Source: Ichthyophis bannanicus
Lineage: Eukaryota > Chordata > Amphibia > Gymnophiona > Ichthyophiidae
DNA: 64,000 nt
Direction: 5' to 3'
Assembly: GCA_033557465.1 (NCBI GenBank)
Contig: CM066044.1
Location: 196,346,184 to 196,410,183 of the forward strand
Shown here in pieces: positions 9,113 to 18,555 of this stretch. Below the pieces are notes generated by a model, which did no database searches, was not told the DNA's origin, and saw only the letters and a list, made by a program, of their open reading frames with translations. The first letter of the stretch is position 1; each line of letters opens with the position of its first letter. The translations under genes were made by a program, and so were the position numbers.

Positions 9113-9172
9113 TCTCTCTATAGATATAGAGAGATATATCTATATAGATATAGAGAAAGAGAGAGAGAGATC
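9113..9172. repeat. TA/GA simple repeat
   Basis: Alternating 'tatagatatagagagata' units pass into (ga)n. Microsatellite. Confidence 0.85.
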
Positions 9173-9269
9173 ACACAAAGACTAGCTATTTACATTCAGT
9201 TATGTTGAAAGCATAAGTGGTAAAGAGAATAAGCTGAAGTAGGCAAAAAACAAAACCAGACAAACAAGC

Positions 9270-9691
9270 TCGTTGGATTATGCATCTACAGTAGTATGAA
9301 TCTCTGCACAATATTTCTTAATTAGCCGTGCTTTATCTCCAAAGTGTTCTTGGAATAGGTGTGTTTTTAGCTTTTTGCGGAATTTGGTTATTTGGTCTAA
9401 GAATCTTCTCTCTCTTCTGGGAGTGAATTCCATATGAATGGTGCATAGAGTGAAAATGTGCATTGGCATGTACTTAGTTGACTGTTCACCTTTAGGGTAG
9501 GAATAATGAGTAGGTTCTGAGAGTTTTTTGTCGTCTTGTTCTTTTATCTGGTACCTTTTATATTAGAGCCTGTAAATTCTCTGCTGAGAGGTTGTGGAGA
9601 ATTTTGAAGATGTTGAGTATAGTTTTATACTTTATTCTGAGTATTATCGGGAGCCAGTGCAATTGTTTTAATGTTAGTGTAATGTGCTTGC
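9270..9691 (-). mobile_element. L2-clade LINE 3' fragment
   Basis: Minus-strand translation at 9278-9469 gives the C-terminal L2 block ending in 'FRKKLKTHLFQEHFGD', comparable to 'FRKALKTHLFLQYF' in the copy at 61049. The 3' UTR and tail are unclear because the next L2 copy abuts at 9692. Confidence 0.65.
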
Positions 9692-11795
9692 TTTCTTTAT
9701 TTAACAGTATTTATATACCACCTTTTCTTTAAATCAAGATGGTTTACATTGAACACAAATTTACCAGCTAGTGGTTTACATTAAAACTAATTTTAAAAGC
9801 AACTTTTTACATTGTAACAAGGTGTTTAAGCTCTATAATTTATAATTATGTTGTAACAGAGTGTTTACATAATTTTTACGTAAGTAACTTATTTACAGTT
9901 TATGCTTATGTTGTGAGATCACTGCCATTGATCTGTAGTCCTTGTCCAGTTTGTGTGGATAGATGTGTGAGTTATATTATGTGATGTTTCCGAAATGTTC
10001 AATGAATAGGAATGTCTTCAGTAGTTTTCTGAATACTTTAGTGTCCTTAGTGCATCTGATATTGTTCAGAAGGGAGTTCCATAGGTTTGACGCATATAGT
10101 GAAAAGGCTCTGTTTGATGTGCATTGTTTGGGTTCGAAAAAATCCTTAGGCATGGTTAGCGTGTTTCTGTTGTTTGTTCTTGACGGGCAGTTTTCTGGGT
10201 GCATTTTTTTTTAGGTCTTCGAGTGATTTAGCTGATTCATTCTGGAGTATTTTGATTGTGTTGATAATAGCTTTGTATTTTGCATGACTCCTGAATTGAA
10301 GCCAACAAAGCTGTGCAAGGATTGGTGTTATGTGTTTGCATTTGTTTGTTCCTGTGAGAATACGGGCAGTGGTGTTTTTGTACCATCTGAAGAGGATGGA
10401 TAGTGGTGCTGGAAGGCCTTGGAAGACTGAGTTACAGAAGTCCAATACTGGTTGATGATGGTCTGCAGGACTGTTCTGAAGTCACGGTGACTTAGTAAGG
10501 GCTTTAGTTTCCAGATGATTCTCAACTTATGGTAGTGCTCTGTGTTATCCTTTTAATGTGAGCTTGTAAGTTTAAGGGGCTTGTTTACAAAGCCGCGGTA
10601 GCGGTTCGCGGTCGTTATCGGAGCCGCGGCCCCATTGAAATCAATGGGGTCGCGGCTCTGATAACGATCGCGAACCGATACCGCAGCTTTGTAAACAAGC
10701 CCCTAAGTTTTGATCGAGGATGATCCCTAAATATCTAATTTTACTTTTGACAGCAATGTATCCATTCTTTGTGTCTATTGTGGAAGGATGGTTGAAGGTT
10801 TTGTTTGTTATTGTGAGTGCTTCCGTTTTGCTGTAATTTAGGCTGAGATGATGGGAGTCTAGCCAATCTGATATTTCTGTGAGGCATTCAGTTATAGCTG
10901 TGTAGTCTGGGGTTTTGACATTGAATGATGTGTATATCATGATGTCATCGGCATAGATTTTGTAATAAATGTTGCGTTTCTGTATGACTTTACAGAGTGG
11001 CAGGATGGGTATATGTTAAATAGGATGGATGATACAGCTGAACCCTGGGGGACTCCTTGTGTTAGTGTGAATGGGGAGGATGTATTTCTTCCATATCTGA
11101 CATACTGTTGTCTATCATTTAGGTATGAATGGAACAATTTTAATGTATTTTTGCAGAGACTGATTTCTTGTAGTCGTCTTAGAAGTGTGGGGTGTGATAC
11201 TGAGTCGAAGGCTGCTGATATGTCACGAAATATCAGGATAATGCCCTTTTTCTATATTATCAATTTCCTTGATGATGTGGTCAAAGAGAGCTGTAATTAA
11301 AGTTTCAACACCATGGTGCTGCTTGAATCCATGTAGATGTGAGTCCAGGGGTGCGAATGAGTGGTTCCTTAGATTATTTTATCCATGTCACTGGGCATGG
11401 GTCAGTTGGTGAGGTTGTTGTGTTTAGATTGTTGTGTTTTGTCATAGTATACCTTTTTATTATGCATGCAGTGGGTATAGTGCATGCTTTGGGATTCCTT
11501 AATAAATTACATTGCAGTAGTCTAGGTGTAGAGTTATTAATGCCTGATACACTGTTCCAAAATTACTAGGGTGAACATAGACTGAGGTTTTGCTGGGTCT
11601 TTATCTTGTGATATGCAGTTCTGGTGATCTTCTTGATGTGTGATTGTAGGTTTAGATTTTGATCCAGGGTTATTCCTAGGTATCTAACTTCTGGTTTGAC
11701 TTTCATTTTGAAATATGCTACTTTCAGTGTTGGTAGTGGGCTAAAGGTCGAATCCCTCGTTTACGTACTGCACTTCTGTTTTATTAGCGTTTTTA
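9692..11795 (-). mobile_element. L2-clade LINE, 5'-truncated and decayed
   Basis: The 3' tail lies at 9692-9760 (reverse of a '...atgtaaacc...ataaata' end). Minus-strand fragments follow upstream: a C-terminal block with 'AFSLYASNLWNSLLNNI' (about 9977-10204), 'LCWLQFRSHAKYKAI' (about 10250-10330), and RT pieces 'LDSHHLSLNYSKTEAL' with 'YLGIILDQNLG' (10641-10940) and 'TQGVPQGSAVSSILFNI' (10937-11137). Many frameshifts and stops make it inactive. A MITE sits inside at 10576-10703. The part above about 11340 repeats the 'YLGITLDQNL' region, so a second L2 fragment is probably joined there. Confidence 0.75.
10576..10703. mobile_element. Palindromic MITE, Harbinger-like
   Basis: 128 bp that folds almost completely on itself. 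The ends are 'ggggcttgtttacaaagc' and 'gctttgtaaacaagcccc', and the centre is 'ccccattgaaatcaatgggg'. It is flanked by TAA on both sides (10573-10575 and 10704-10706), a 3-bp TWA duplication typical of PIF/Harbinger. It is G+C- and CpG-rich and carries no coding capacity. It interrupts an L2 LINE. Confidence 0.85.
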
Positions 11796-11802
11796 AAGAG
11801 AC

Positions 11803-12548
11803 ATTGCTCCTCCACCTGACGAGCTTTCTTGGGTCTGGGAGAGTTTGGATTCTTCCTCTGTGAGGCTTGAACCTTAAGTTTTCAGATCATAACCATAAAC
11901 CCATAATCCATCACCAGTAATAATCTTTTTGATGAAATCCGAGTCATTTTTAATGCATTCCAACAACCTCCTGGCTACAGACAATCTATCTTCTTCTTTT
12001 TGGTCAGGGGACAGGAGTTTCGACATGCATTTTGCAGACACACATCTCATCCCCCAAATTCACATTAAGAATGGACTGTACCGACCTGAAACTGATGTCT
12101 ATGTCCTCGGCAAGCTCCCTGATAGTCAATCGATGATTTCAGCATATTGTGATACACACTGCTTCAACTTTGTCCAGGCCTTCCAGGACATTCATCACTG
12201 TTAACGCTTTGGCGTCCCTCTTGGAAACGTTTGTACCAGTCATAAACTTGAGCACGACTCATGCATTCATCGCCATACATTTGCTGTAACCTTTGCATGA
12301 ATCTCCCAAGTTTCTGGCAGAATTTAATGCAAATTCGCTGTTCAATTTTTTCACTCATTTGTAAATCTGGCAAATTGCTTTTACATGATACCAAACATCA
12401 CGTGATTTAAAAAAAGTACAGGTGTGCTGCAACCATGCTACACGCTGCACATGCAGAGCACATAACTAGGTCACTGCATATTTAATAACATTGTGGTGCG
12501 ACGTTTTGTTATATAGCTACACAACAAGTCTCTATACTTTTTGATCAC
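11803..12548 (-). mobile_element. Mariner-type transposon relic with transposase fragments
   Basis: The right end, 'ctttttgatcacaccttgta', read in reverse, is a mariner-like terminus. The minus-strand ORF from 12358 gives an N-terminal helix-turn-helix segment with 'KIEQRICIKFCQKLGR' and 'AQVYDWYKRFQEGRQSV'. Further down, the catalytic-domain remnant reads 'ITGDGLWVYGYD'-like around 11890-11930, with the first Asp recognisable. Several stops and frame changes make it dead. No matching left terminal repeat is seen where it meets L2 sequence near 11800, so the 3' end is deleted. Confidence 0.75.
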
Positions 12549-12660
12549 ACCTTGTATGTTTATGTTTATTTTATGTTTATTAAGATTCTTGATATACTGC
12601 ACCTTATAAGTCAGGGCGGTTTACAAAGTTTCAAAAAACAAAGGAAAGGTCAATGGCCGA
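12549..12660 (-). mobile_element. L2-type LINE 3' tail
   Basis: Starts 'tatgtttattttatgtttat' and contains 'agtcagggcggtttaca', the reverse of the L2 3' end also seen at 59523. It is truncated after about 110 bp. The A/G-rich stretch 12660-12745 and the remainder to 12887 show nothing recognisable. Confidence 0.55.
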
Positions 12661-13295
12661 GAAAAAATAACTCCATTAATTGATAGGACAGAGAAAAAAA
12701 AGAAGAAAGGGGGAGAGAAGAAGGGAGGAGAGGGAGCTCAGGAAATAAGTGTAACTGCAGTGAAAGGAAGCTCTCTTTGGCACAGTGCAAGTGCTATGGC
12801 GAGCATTAGCAATATGAGATCATATTCCACATACTCTGGCTTAGGAGTGAGGTTCATGACTTGTCATGGTATGTGCAAAACTAATTAATACAACAAACTG
12901 CACAAGGGTTAAACTAATCCAATGCAAACCAACACCCTTGACCTCACTTACATAAATAAGCTGATTTTACCAATATAAACAATTATTTCATACACTTCAA
13001 TAAGGCACAAACGACCTCAGGATGGTCTTACCCCGACATGTGGTGAACTAGTCACCATAGGGTTTAAGAGCAGACACTCACATCATGGGTCACTGCTTCT
13101 ATATGTTTTCAATACAAATCTCAATCTAACAACATCTAACACGACCTTACCACCTACCAACAGAACATTTATTTATTGAGATTCCTAAAATTTAGAAAAA
13201 GTGTCTGCGATACAGCATAGAACCGGAGCATATCAATTCTTCAATTATTATCCTAAAAGGAATAGAAAAATAATTTCCTTTAAACAGCAAAATAT

Positions 13296-14362
13296 GGGTG
13301 TGTGTGAGAGGAGTCCAGCTGATGCCCCTGTGTCCTGCGCCTATCCTGTGCGGTTGGGGAGTCTGACCTTCCGGAGCAGTAGTGCGACGCAGTGATTGGC
13401 CCCGACGTCATCTCCGGGGCTAGAAAAGGAAGCGGCAGTGTTTTGCACCTCGGGTGTGTGTGAGAGGAGTCCAGCTGATGCCCCTGTGTCCTGCGCCTAT
13501 CCTGTGCGGTTGGGGAGTCTGACCTTCCGGAGCAGTAGTGCGACGCAGTGATTGGCCCCGACGTCATCTCCGGGGCTAGAAAAGGAAGCGGCAGTGTTTT
13601 GCACCTCGGGTGTGTGTGAGAGGAGTCCAGCTGATGCCCCTGTGTCCTGCGCCTATCCTGTGCGGTTGGGGAGTCTGACCTTCCGGAGCAGTAGTGCGAC
13701 GCAGTGATTGGCCCCGACGTCATCTCCGGGGCTAGAAAAGGAAGCGGCAGTGTTTTGCACCTCGGGTGTGTGTGAGAGGAGTCCAGCTGATGCCCCTGTG
13801 TCCTGCGCCTATCCTGTGCGGTTGGGGAGTCTGACCTTCCGGAGCAGTAGTGCGACGCAGTGATTGGCCCCGACGTCATCTCCGGGGCTAGAAAAGGAAG
13901 CGGCAGTGTTTTGCACCTCGGGTGTGTGTGAGAGGAGTCCAGCTGATGCCCCTGTGTCCTGCGCCTATCCTGTGCGGTTGGGGAGTCTGACCTTCCGGAG
14001 CAGTAGTGCGACGCAGTGATTGGCCCCGACGTCATCTCCGGGGCTAGAAAAGGAAGCGGCAGTGTTTTGCACCTCGGGTGTGTGTGAGAGGAGTCCAGCT
14101 GATGCCCCTGTGTCCTGCGCCTATCCTGTGCGGTTGGGGAGTCTGACCTTCCGGAGCAGTAGTGCGACGCAGTGATTGGCCCCGACGTCATCTCCGGGGC
14201 TAGAAAAGGAAGCGGCAGTGTTTTGCACCTCGGGTGTGTGTGAGAGGAGTCCAGCTGATGCCCCTGTGTCCTGCGCCTATCCTGTGCGGTTGGGGAGTCT
14301 GACCTTCCGGAGCAGTAGTGCGACGCAGTGATTGGCCCCGACGTCATCTCCGGGGCTAGAAA
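13296..14362 (+). repeat. Seven tandem 156-bp monomers (5' UTR promoter array)
   Basis: Units start at 13296, 13452, 13608, 13764, 13920, 14076 and 14232; the last stops after 131 bp. Units look identical or nearly so by eye. The period is a multiple of three, which creates an artefactual 355-codon minus-strand ORF. The array begins exactly at the target duplication, so it is part of the retrotransposon and not a pre-existing satellite. Confidence 0.95.
13391..13412 (+). promoter_or_regulatory. CCAAT-box and CRE-like pair in each monomer
   Basis: Each monomer contains 'gtgattggccccgacgtcat': ATTGG is an inverted CCAAT box (NF-Y type), and six bases on, CGACGTCA differs from the CRE consensus TGACGTCA at one position. 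The first occurrence is given here; it recurs every 156 bases. Promoter function is inferred. Confidence 0.5.
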
Positions 14363-14492
14363 TCCGCGGTTGTACCGCGGTTGCGCGGTCGCGGTTGCGT
14401 TTTAAGGGGTGCGTTTAAAGGGGTTTGATAGGCCCCTTGTGCGCCCCTTAGGCGCACGTGGCGCGCTGGGAGCCGGGAGACCCAGGTCTGCT

Positions 14493-15713
14493 ATGGGTAA
14501 ACGTAAGAAGAAGCTAAATGTGAGTAACCCTAATCCCGATAAGGCTGTTAAGATTTCTGGGCCTATGGACAGGCATATAGTAGCTGTGCCTGGTGATGGG
14601 AAAATATCTACTCCCGTATCTAAGCCCTCGGTCTCCTTTGATAGCTCCATTGGTTCTTTAGGGGGTTTTAACTCTGCCCCACGTGCTAATTTACGGGACC
14701 CTTTACATTTAACGTCATCTCCCGTTGAAGGAGGAGTCCTTGGCGGTATGGAACCTATACCATCAGTGGTGTCATCTAGTTGTCTGACGGATATTGCGGC
14801 AGTGTCTCTGCCTCAAGTACTTCAGCTTCCGGCGGTTCCTGGAGACGTTCAAAGTGATGGTGTTTCTGCTTTACCTGAGGCTGCTCTGAATGTGTCTTTA
14901 TCTGACATCTGGTGTATTCTGTCAAGGATTGAGCGCTCTTTACTATCTGTTACTACTCAGATTAATGGTTTTTCACAAGATTCTGTTTCTAAGATGGCTC
15001 AGCATGATTTACAGCTTTCTGCTTTAGATAACAAATGTCAAAAAATTGATGTACAATATTCTATGTTACAGTCTGCTAATTTGTCATTTATGAGGGATAG
15101 TTTAACGTTACACACTCAACAAGAATTATTGGAGAATAATTTGAGGGCGGTAAATATTCGTTGTTTGAATTTTCCTTGTACTAGACTAATCTCACCTAAA
15201 ATTTTATTTGAAAAATATCTGACAGAAGTGTTGGGCTACCAGTTAAACACTTTACCAGTAATTACAAAAATATATTACTTGCCTGGCCCGAGGCCAGCAA
15301 CCTCAGGTGACCGGCAATCTGTAGCCTTAGCTGAACCTTTAGATTCCTTGGATATTACTAATTTTATAGAGTCTTCGCGTGACTTAATTGGAACTAGATC
15401 TACTCTTTTGGTATCTTTCTCCTCTGAGACAGACAAGAGTACTGTCATGCGACTTTATTTCCGTAATAAGAACGCTGAATTCTGTGGTGGAAAAGTTAAT
15501 ATATTCCCAGATGTGGCCAGACAAACTCAAGCTAGGCGTAGAGCCTTTTTGGCTTTGAAGCCAAGGGTTCTCGCTTCTGGCGCAACTTTTTTCTTGAAAT
15601 TTCCCTGTAAATGTCTGGTCACATCTGGGGGTACTAAGTATGTGTTTATGGATGTTGGTTCATTAGAAGTATTTCTTAAGGGGCTAGATCCTCAGGTTGT
15701 AGCGGATGCATGA
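14493..15713 (+). CDS. L1-type ORF1 protein (406 aa)
   Basis: RNA-binding chaperone of L1-type retrotransposons, expected to trimerise and coat its own RNA. I chose the ATG at 14493 (context gctATGg), which gives a basic start 'MGKRKKKLN' like other L1 ORF1 proteins; the frame is also open from 14409. Residues about 1-130 are a low-complexity, Ser/Pro-rich tail. About 135-215 form a heptad-like coiled coil ('ILSRIERSLLSVTTQ' through 'TQQELLENNLRAVNI'). The RRM-like part follows (about 215-335), with 'STLLVSFSSETDKSTVMRLY'. The C-terminal domain has 'DVARQTQARRRAFLALKPRV'. The frame is intact. No ORF2 follows; the 3' UTR begins at once. Confidence 0.88.
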   Translation: MGKRKKKLNVSNPNPDKAVKISGPMDRHIVAVPGDGKISTPVSKPSVSFDSSIGSLGGFNSAPRANLRDPLHLTSSPVEGGVLGGMEPIPSVVSSSCLTDIAAVSLPQVLQLPAVPGDVQSDGVSALPEAALNVSLSDIWCILSRIERSLLSVTTQINGFSQDSVSKMAQHDLQLSALDNKCQKIDVQYSMLQSANLSFMRDSLTLHTQQELLENNLRAVNIRCLNFPCTRLISPKILFEKYLTEVLGYQLNTLPVITKIYYLPGPRPATSGDRQSVALAEPLDSLDITNFIESSRDLIGTRSTLLVSFSSETDKSTVMRLYFRNKNAEFCGGKVNIFPDVARQTQARRRAFLALKPRVLASGATFFLKFPCKCLVTSGGTKYVFMDVGSLEVFLKGLDPQVVADA

Positions 15714-15907
15714 ATATAAGGTGTGTGTTGCCTTTATATGTTTTCTTGACTGTTTCTATTAGCATTGTATGTAATAATTAGAGTTTAGATTGATTATGGC
15801 TGTCAGCTGGATGTTCCCCACCGCTCCCCGTGATGTGGACTAAGTTTGTTTCTTTCTATTCTTGTAATAATTATTATGCCTATGTTTGATTTTTTTTGTA
15901 TAATCTC

Positions 15908-15913
15908 AATAAA
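15908..15913 (+). promoter_or_regulatory. Polyadenylation signal AATAAA
   Basis: AATAAA in 'tctcaataaaaattaaa', 15 bases before the end of the insertion at 15928. The spacing fits the 3' end of the ORF1-only element, whose 3' UTR spans 15714-15928. Confidence 0.7.
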
Positions 15914-16110
15914 AATTAAAGTATACAATAAACAGCAAAATATAACCTTTTGTAATAAAAATTTATTCACTTATCTGGGTATTTTCAGACATCCGGCTCA
16001 TGTCAGCAAGCAGACATCATACAGCTGTTTTTATCCGAACGCCAATCGCATAGAAGGTACACCATCCCGGCAAGAGGTACAATAACCCCACCGTTCTGGC
16101 AAAAGATATA

Positions 16111-16160
16111 ATAACCCAAGAAAAGCTTTTGTTTCGCCGATTAGGCTTCTTCAAGGTAAC
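16111..16160 (-). ncRNA. Hammerhead-ribozyme-like motif in left Penelope copy
   Basis: On the minus strand: 'ttgaaga', then stem-II halves gcc/ggc around loop taatc, then 'gaaac', then a short stem III built on aaaag/ctttt, then 'ctt' and 'gggtta'. This is the order of a type I hammerhead. Deviations are U where the core has C3, an extra A before stem II, and a mismatch in stem III. Penelope-like elements are known to carry hammerheads in their terminal repeats. Activity is doubtful. Confidence 0.45.
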
Positions 16161-16408
16161 AGTATCAGTGTTTCACTTTCTCCTTGTCAGATACATAGTA
16201 TCTCCCTACTTGCACCTCAATAGCGTCTGATGTCAGTAACTTTTAAAAGACATCTAAGCCTATGATTCGCTCATAGAGGAAGACATAACATTTTCTTACC
16301 ACCCTCAGTCAATACACACTATATCTCAAACTTTAACAGCGAACCTCAAAAATCTTTAAAAAACCGCAAGGAACAAGACCAGAACTCCACAGTCAATTCT
16401 ATATTGGT

Positions 16409-17590
16409 TTAAATAAAAAGTGTCCATTCAATTTTATCATTTAATCCATTGGGATCTAGGGTTTTCAGGTCATATATCCATCTTTGTTCATTTTGAAGTA
16501 ACAAACGGCTTCTGTCACCTCTCCGTATATCCGGAGGGATATATTCCAATACCGTGCAATGAAGATCTTCAAAAACATGAGTACAGGAAATACAATGTTG
16601 AACTAACGGTGTTTCTAATCTGGCTTCACTAATACTATATTTTTGTTCAGCTAACCGTGTCCGTAAAGGGCGAGTGTTTTTTCCTATATATAATTTAGAA
16701 CAAGAGCATCATAGTGCATACACCACAAAGGAAGTATTACAAGAAGTATCCTGGATATGCAAACAGCTCTTCTTTTTATAATTAGAACTCAGTTGATTTT
16801 CCATGTTCCCACAAAATGAACATCGTCCACACTTTTTGTGTTCGTATGTCACACCATTACCATTTCGTCTAGGGACTGCAGAACATAATTGATCTGTAAA
16901 ATTCTTTCCCCTACTATATGCCACACGCAAAACAATTCTAGATAACTTGGGATGGGATCGAAGAACATTCCACCTTTTTTGAATAGAAGAAGCAATCCGA
17001 CTTGAAAGGCTGGAGTAAGGCAATACACATGTAAGTAAAGATGTCTGAGAAGGTACTGCAATATCTGCATCTGAAGATCGAGGTTTAAGCAACCATTCAT
17101 GATGATTATATTTAGCTCGTTTATAGGCATTTTTTAAAAACTGATCTAGGATATCCACGCTGCTGAAACCTCAATATCATATTCTGTGCTTGTCTATCAA
17201 ATTCCTCTTGAGATGAACAAATACGTCTACAGCGTAGCAATTGTGAATACGGCAAACTACATTTCAAATGACTTGGATGAAAACTAGAAAAATGCAAAAA
17301 AGTATTTTTATCTGTAGGTTTGGTGTAATTAGTTGTAAAAAAAAAAATTTCTCCATTTTGTAACCTGAACATCTAGAAAATGTATTGTAAATTCTTGGAT
17401 ATTAATTTCAGACTTGATGTTACCGTTACATTTATTTAAATAAATAAAAAATTCATTCAAGGATTCTAAAGATCCACCCCACAAAGAAAAATATCATCTA
17501 TGTAACAGTGCCATCGCAAAGTGTCAGAACTATATTTCGAACTATAAATCCACTGAACTTCAAAATTGTGCATATAAAGATTTGCTAATG
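16409..17590 (-). pseudogene. Penelope RT C-terminus and GIY-YIG endonuclease, left copy
   Basis: Read from 17590 downwards. RT motif C appears as 'WHCYIDDIFL' near 17500. Then 'KPTDKNTFLHFSSFHPSH' (17121-17372 frame) and a thumb-like region with 'LPYSSLSSRIASSIQKRW' lead to the linker zinc-finger-like 'KKCGRCSFCGNMENQ'. GIY-YIG follows: 'SFVVYAL', a TGA stop in place of Trp, 'CSCSKLYIGKNTRPLRTRL', then the conserved tail ending 'IEWTLFI' with TAA at 16409-16411. Frameshifts in the RT part and the in-frame TGA inactivate it. It is 5'-truncated, lacking RT motifs A and B. Confidence 0.82.
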
Positions 17591-17597
17591 ATGTAAT

Positions 17598-18235
17598 GCA
17601 TCTTTACTTACATGTGTATTGCCTTACTCCAGCCTTTCAAGTCGGATTGCTTCTTCTATTCGAAAAAGGTGGAATGTTCTTCGATCCCATCCCAAGTTAT
17701 CTAGAAGTGTTTTGCGTGTGGCATATAGTAGGGGAAAGAATTTTACAGATCAATTATGTTCTGCAGTCCCTAGACGAAATGGTAATGGTGTGACATACGA
17801 ACACAAAAAGTGTGGACGATGTTCATTTTGTGGGAACATGGAAAATCAACTGAGTTCCAATTATAAAAAGAAGAGCTGTTTGTATATCCAGGATACTTCT
17901 TGTAATACTTCCTTTGTGGTGTATGCACTATGGTGCTCTTGTTCTAAATTATATATAGGATAAACCACTCGCCCTTTACAGACATGGTTAGCTGAAAATA
18001 AATATAGTATTAGTAAAGCTAGATTAGAAACGCCGTTAGTTCAACATTGTATTTCCTGTAGTCATGTTTTTGAAGATCTTCATTGCACGATATTGGAATA
18101 TATCCCTCCGGATATACGGAGAGGTGACAGAAGCCGTTTGTTACTTCAAAAAGAACAAAGATGGATATATGACCTGAAAATCCTAGATCCCAATGGATTA
18201 AATGATAAAATTGAATGGACACTTTTTATTTAAGC
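17598..18235 (+). pseudogene. Penelope GIY-YIG endonuclease, right copy
   Basis: Starts inside the thumb region ('LPYSSLSSRIASSIRKRW'), keeps 'KKCGRCSFCGNMENQ' and 'TSFVVYALWCSCSKLYIG', then meets a TAA at 17961-17963 where Lys is expected. It stays readable afterwards through 'RPLQTWLAENKYSIS', 'LVQHCISCSHVFEDL' and 'IEWTLFI'. It differs from the left copy in the site of its stop, so the two decayed separately after the inverted structure formed, or come from different parents. RT is absent. Confidence 0.82.
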
Positions 18236-18469
18236 CAATATGGAATGACTGTGGAGTTCTGGTCTTGTTCCTTGCGTTTTTCTTTAAGATTTTTGAAGTT
18301 TGAGTTATAGTGTGTATTGACTGAGGGTGGTAAGAAAATGTTACGTCATCCTCTATGAGCGAATCATAGGCTTAGATGTCTTTTAAAAGTTACTGACGTC
18401 AGACGCTATTGAGGTGCAAGTAGGGAGATGCTATGTATCTGACACAGAGAAAGTGAAACACTAATACTT

Positions 18470-18555
18470 TACCTTGAAGAAGCCTAATCGGCGAAACAAA
18501 AGCTTTTGTCTACCTTGAAGAAGCCTAATCGGCGAAACAAAAGCTTTTCTCGGGT
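18470..18555 (+). ncRNA. Two tandem hammerhead-ribozyme-like motifs in right Penelope copy
   Basis: A 41-bp unit, 'taccttgaagaagcctaatc' plus 'ggcgaaacaaaagcttttgtc', occurs at 18470-18510 and again at 18511-18551. In the first unit 'acaaaagcttttgt' is a perfect palindrome that would form stem III closed by A-U, followed by C as the expected cleavage-site nucleotide. Stem II is gcc/ggc. The core reads UUGAAGA where consensus is CUGANGA. The left copy has one unit only. Confidence 0.5.

Larger units (their letters stand above)
13296..15928 (+). mobile_element. ORF1-only L1-type retrotransposon (HAL1-like), full length
   Basis: A 2,633-bp insertion bounded by a perfect 15-bp duplication, 'taaacagcaaaatat', at 13281-13295 and 15929-15943. 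Removing the insert restores the left Penelope arm, which matches the right arm. It consists of seven 156-bp 5' monomers, a G+C-rich leader, one ORF of L1 ORF1p type and a 3' UTR with AATAAA 15 bases from the end. There is no trace of ORF2 (endonuclease/RT). The architecture recalls mammalian half-L1 (HAL1) elements together with the monomeric promoters of rodent L1. It must have used reverse transcriptase supplied in trans. There is no long poly(A) tail. The open ORF and perfect duplication indicate recent insertion. Confidence 0.9.

Noticed and set aside
13280..14347. 355-codon minus-strand ORF of perfect 52-residue repeats
   Set aside because: The 156-bp monomer is a multiple of three and lacks stops in this frame; it lies antisense to the 5' UTR array of the L1-type element.
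13296..14362. Possible CRISPR-like array
   Set aside because: Units are contiguous 156-bp monomers with no spacers, in an animal retrotransposon.
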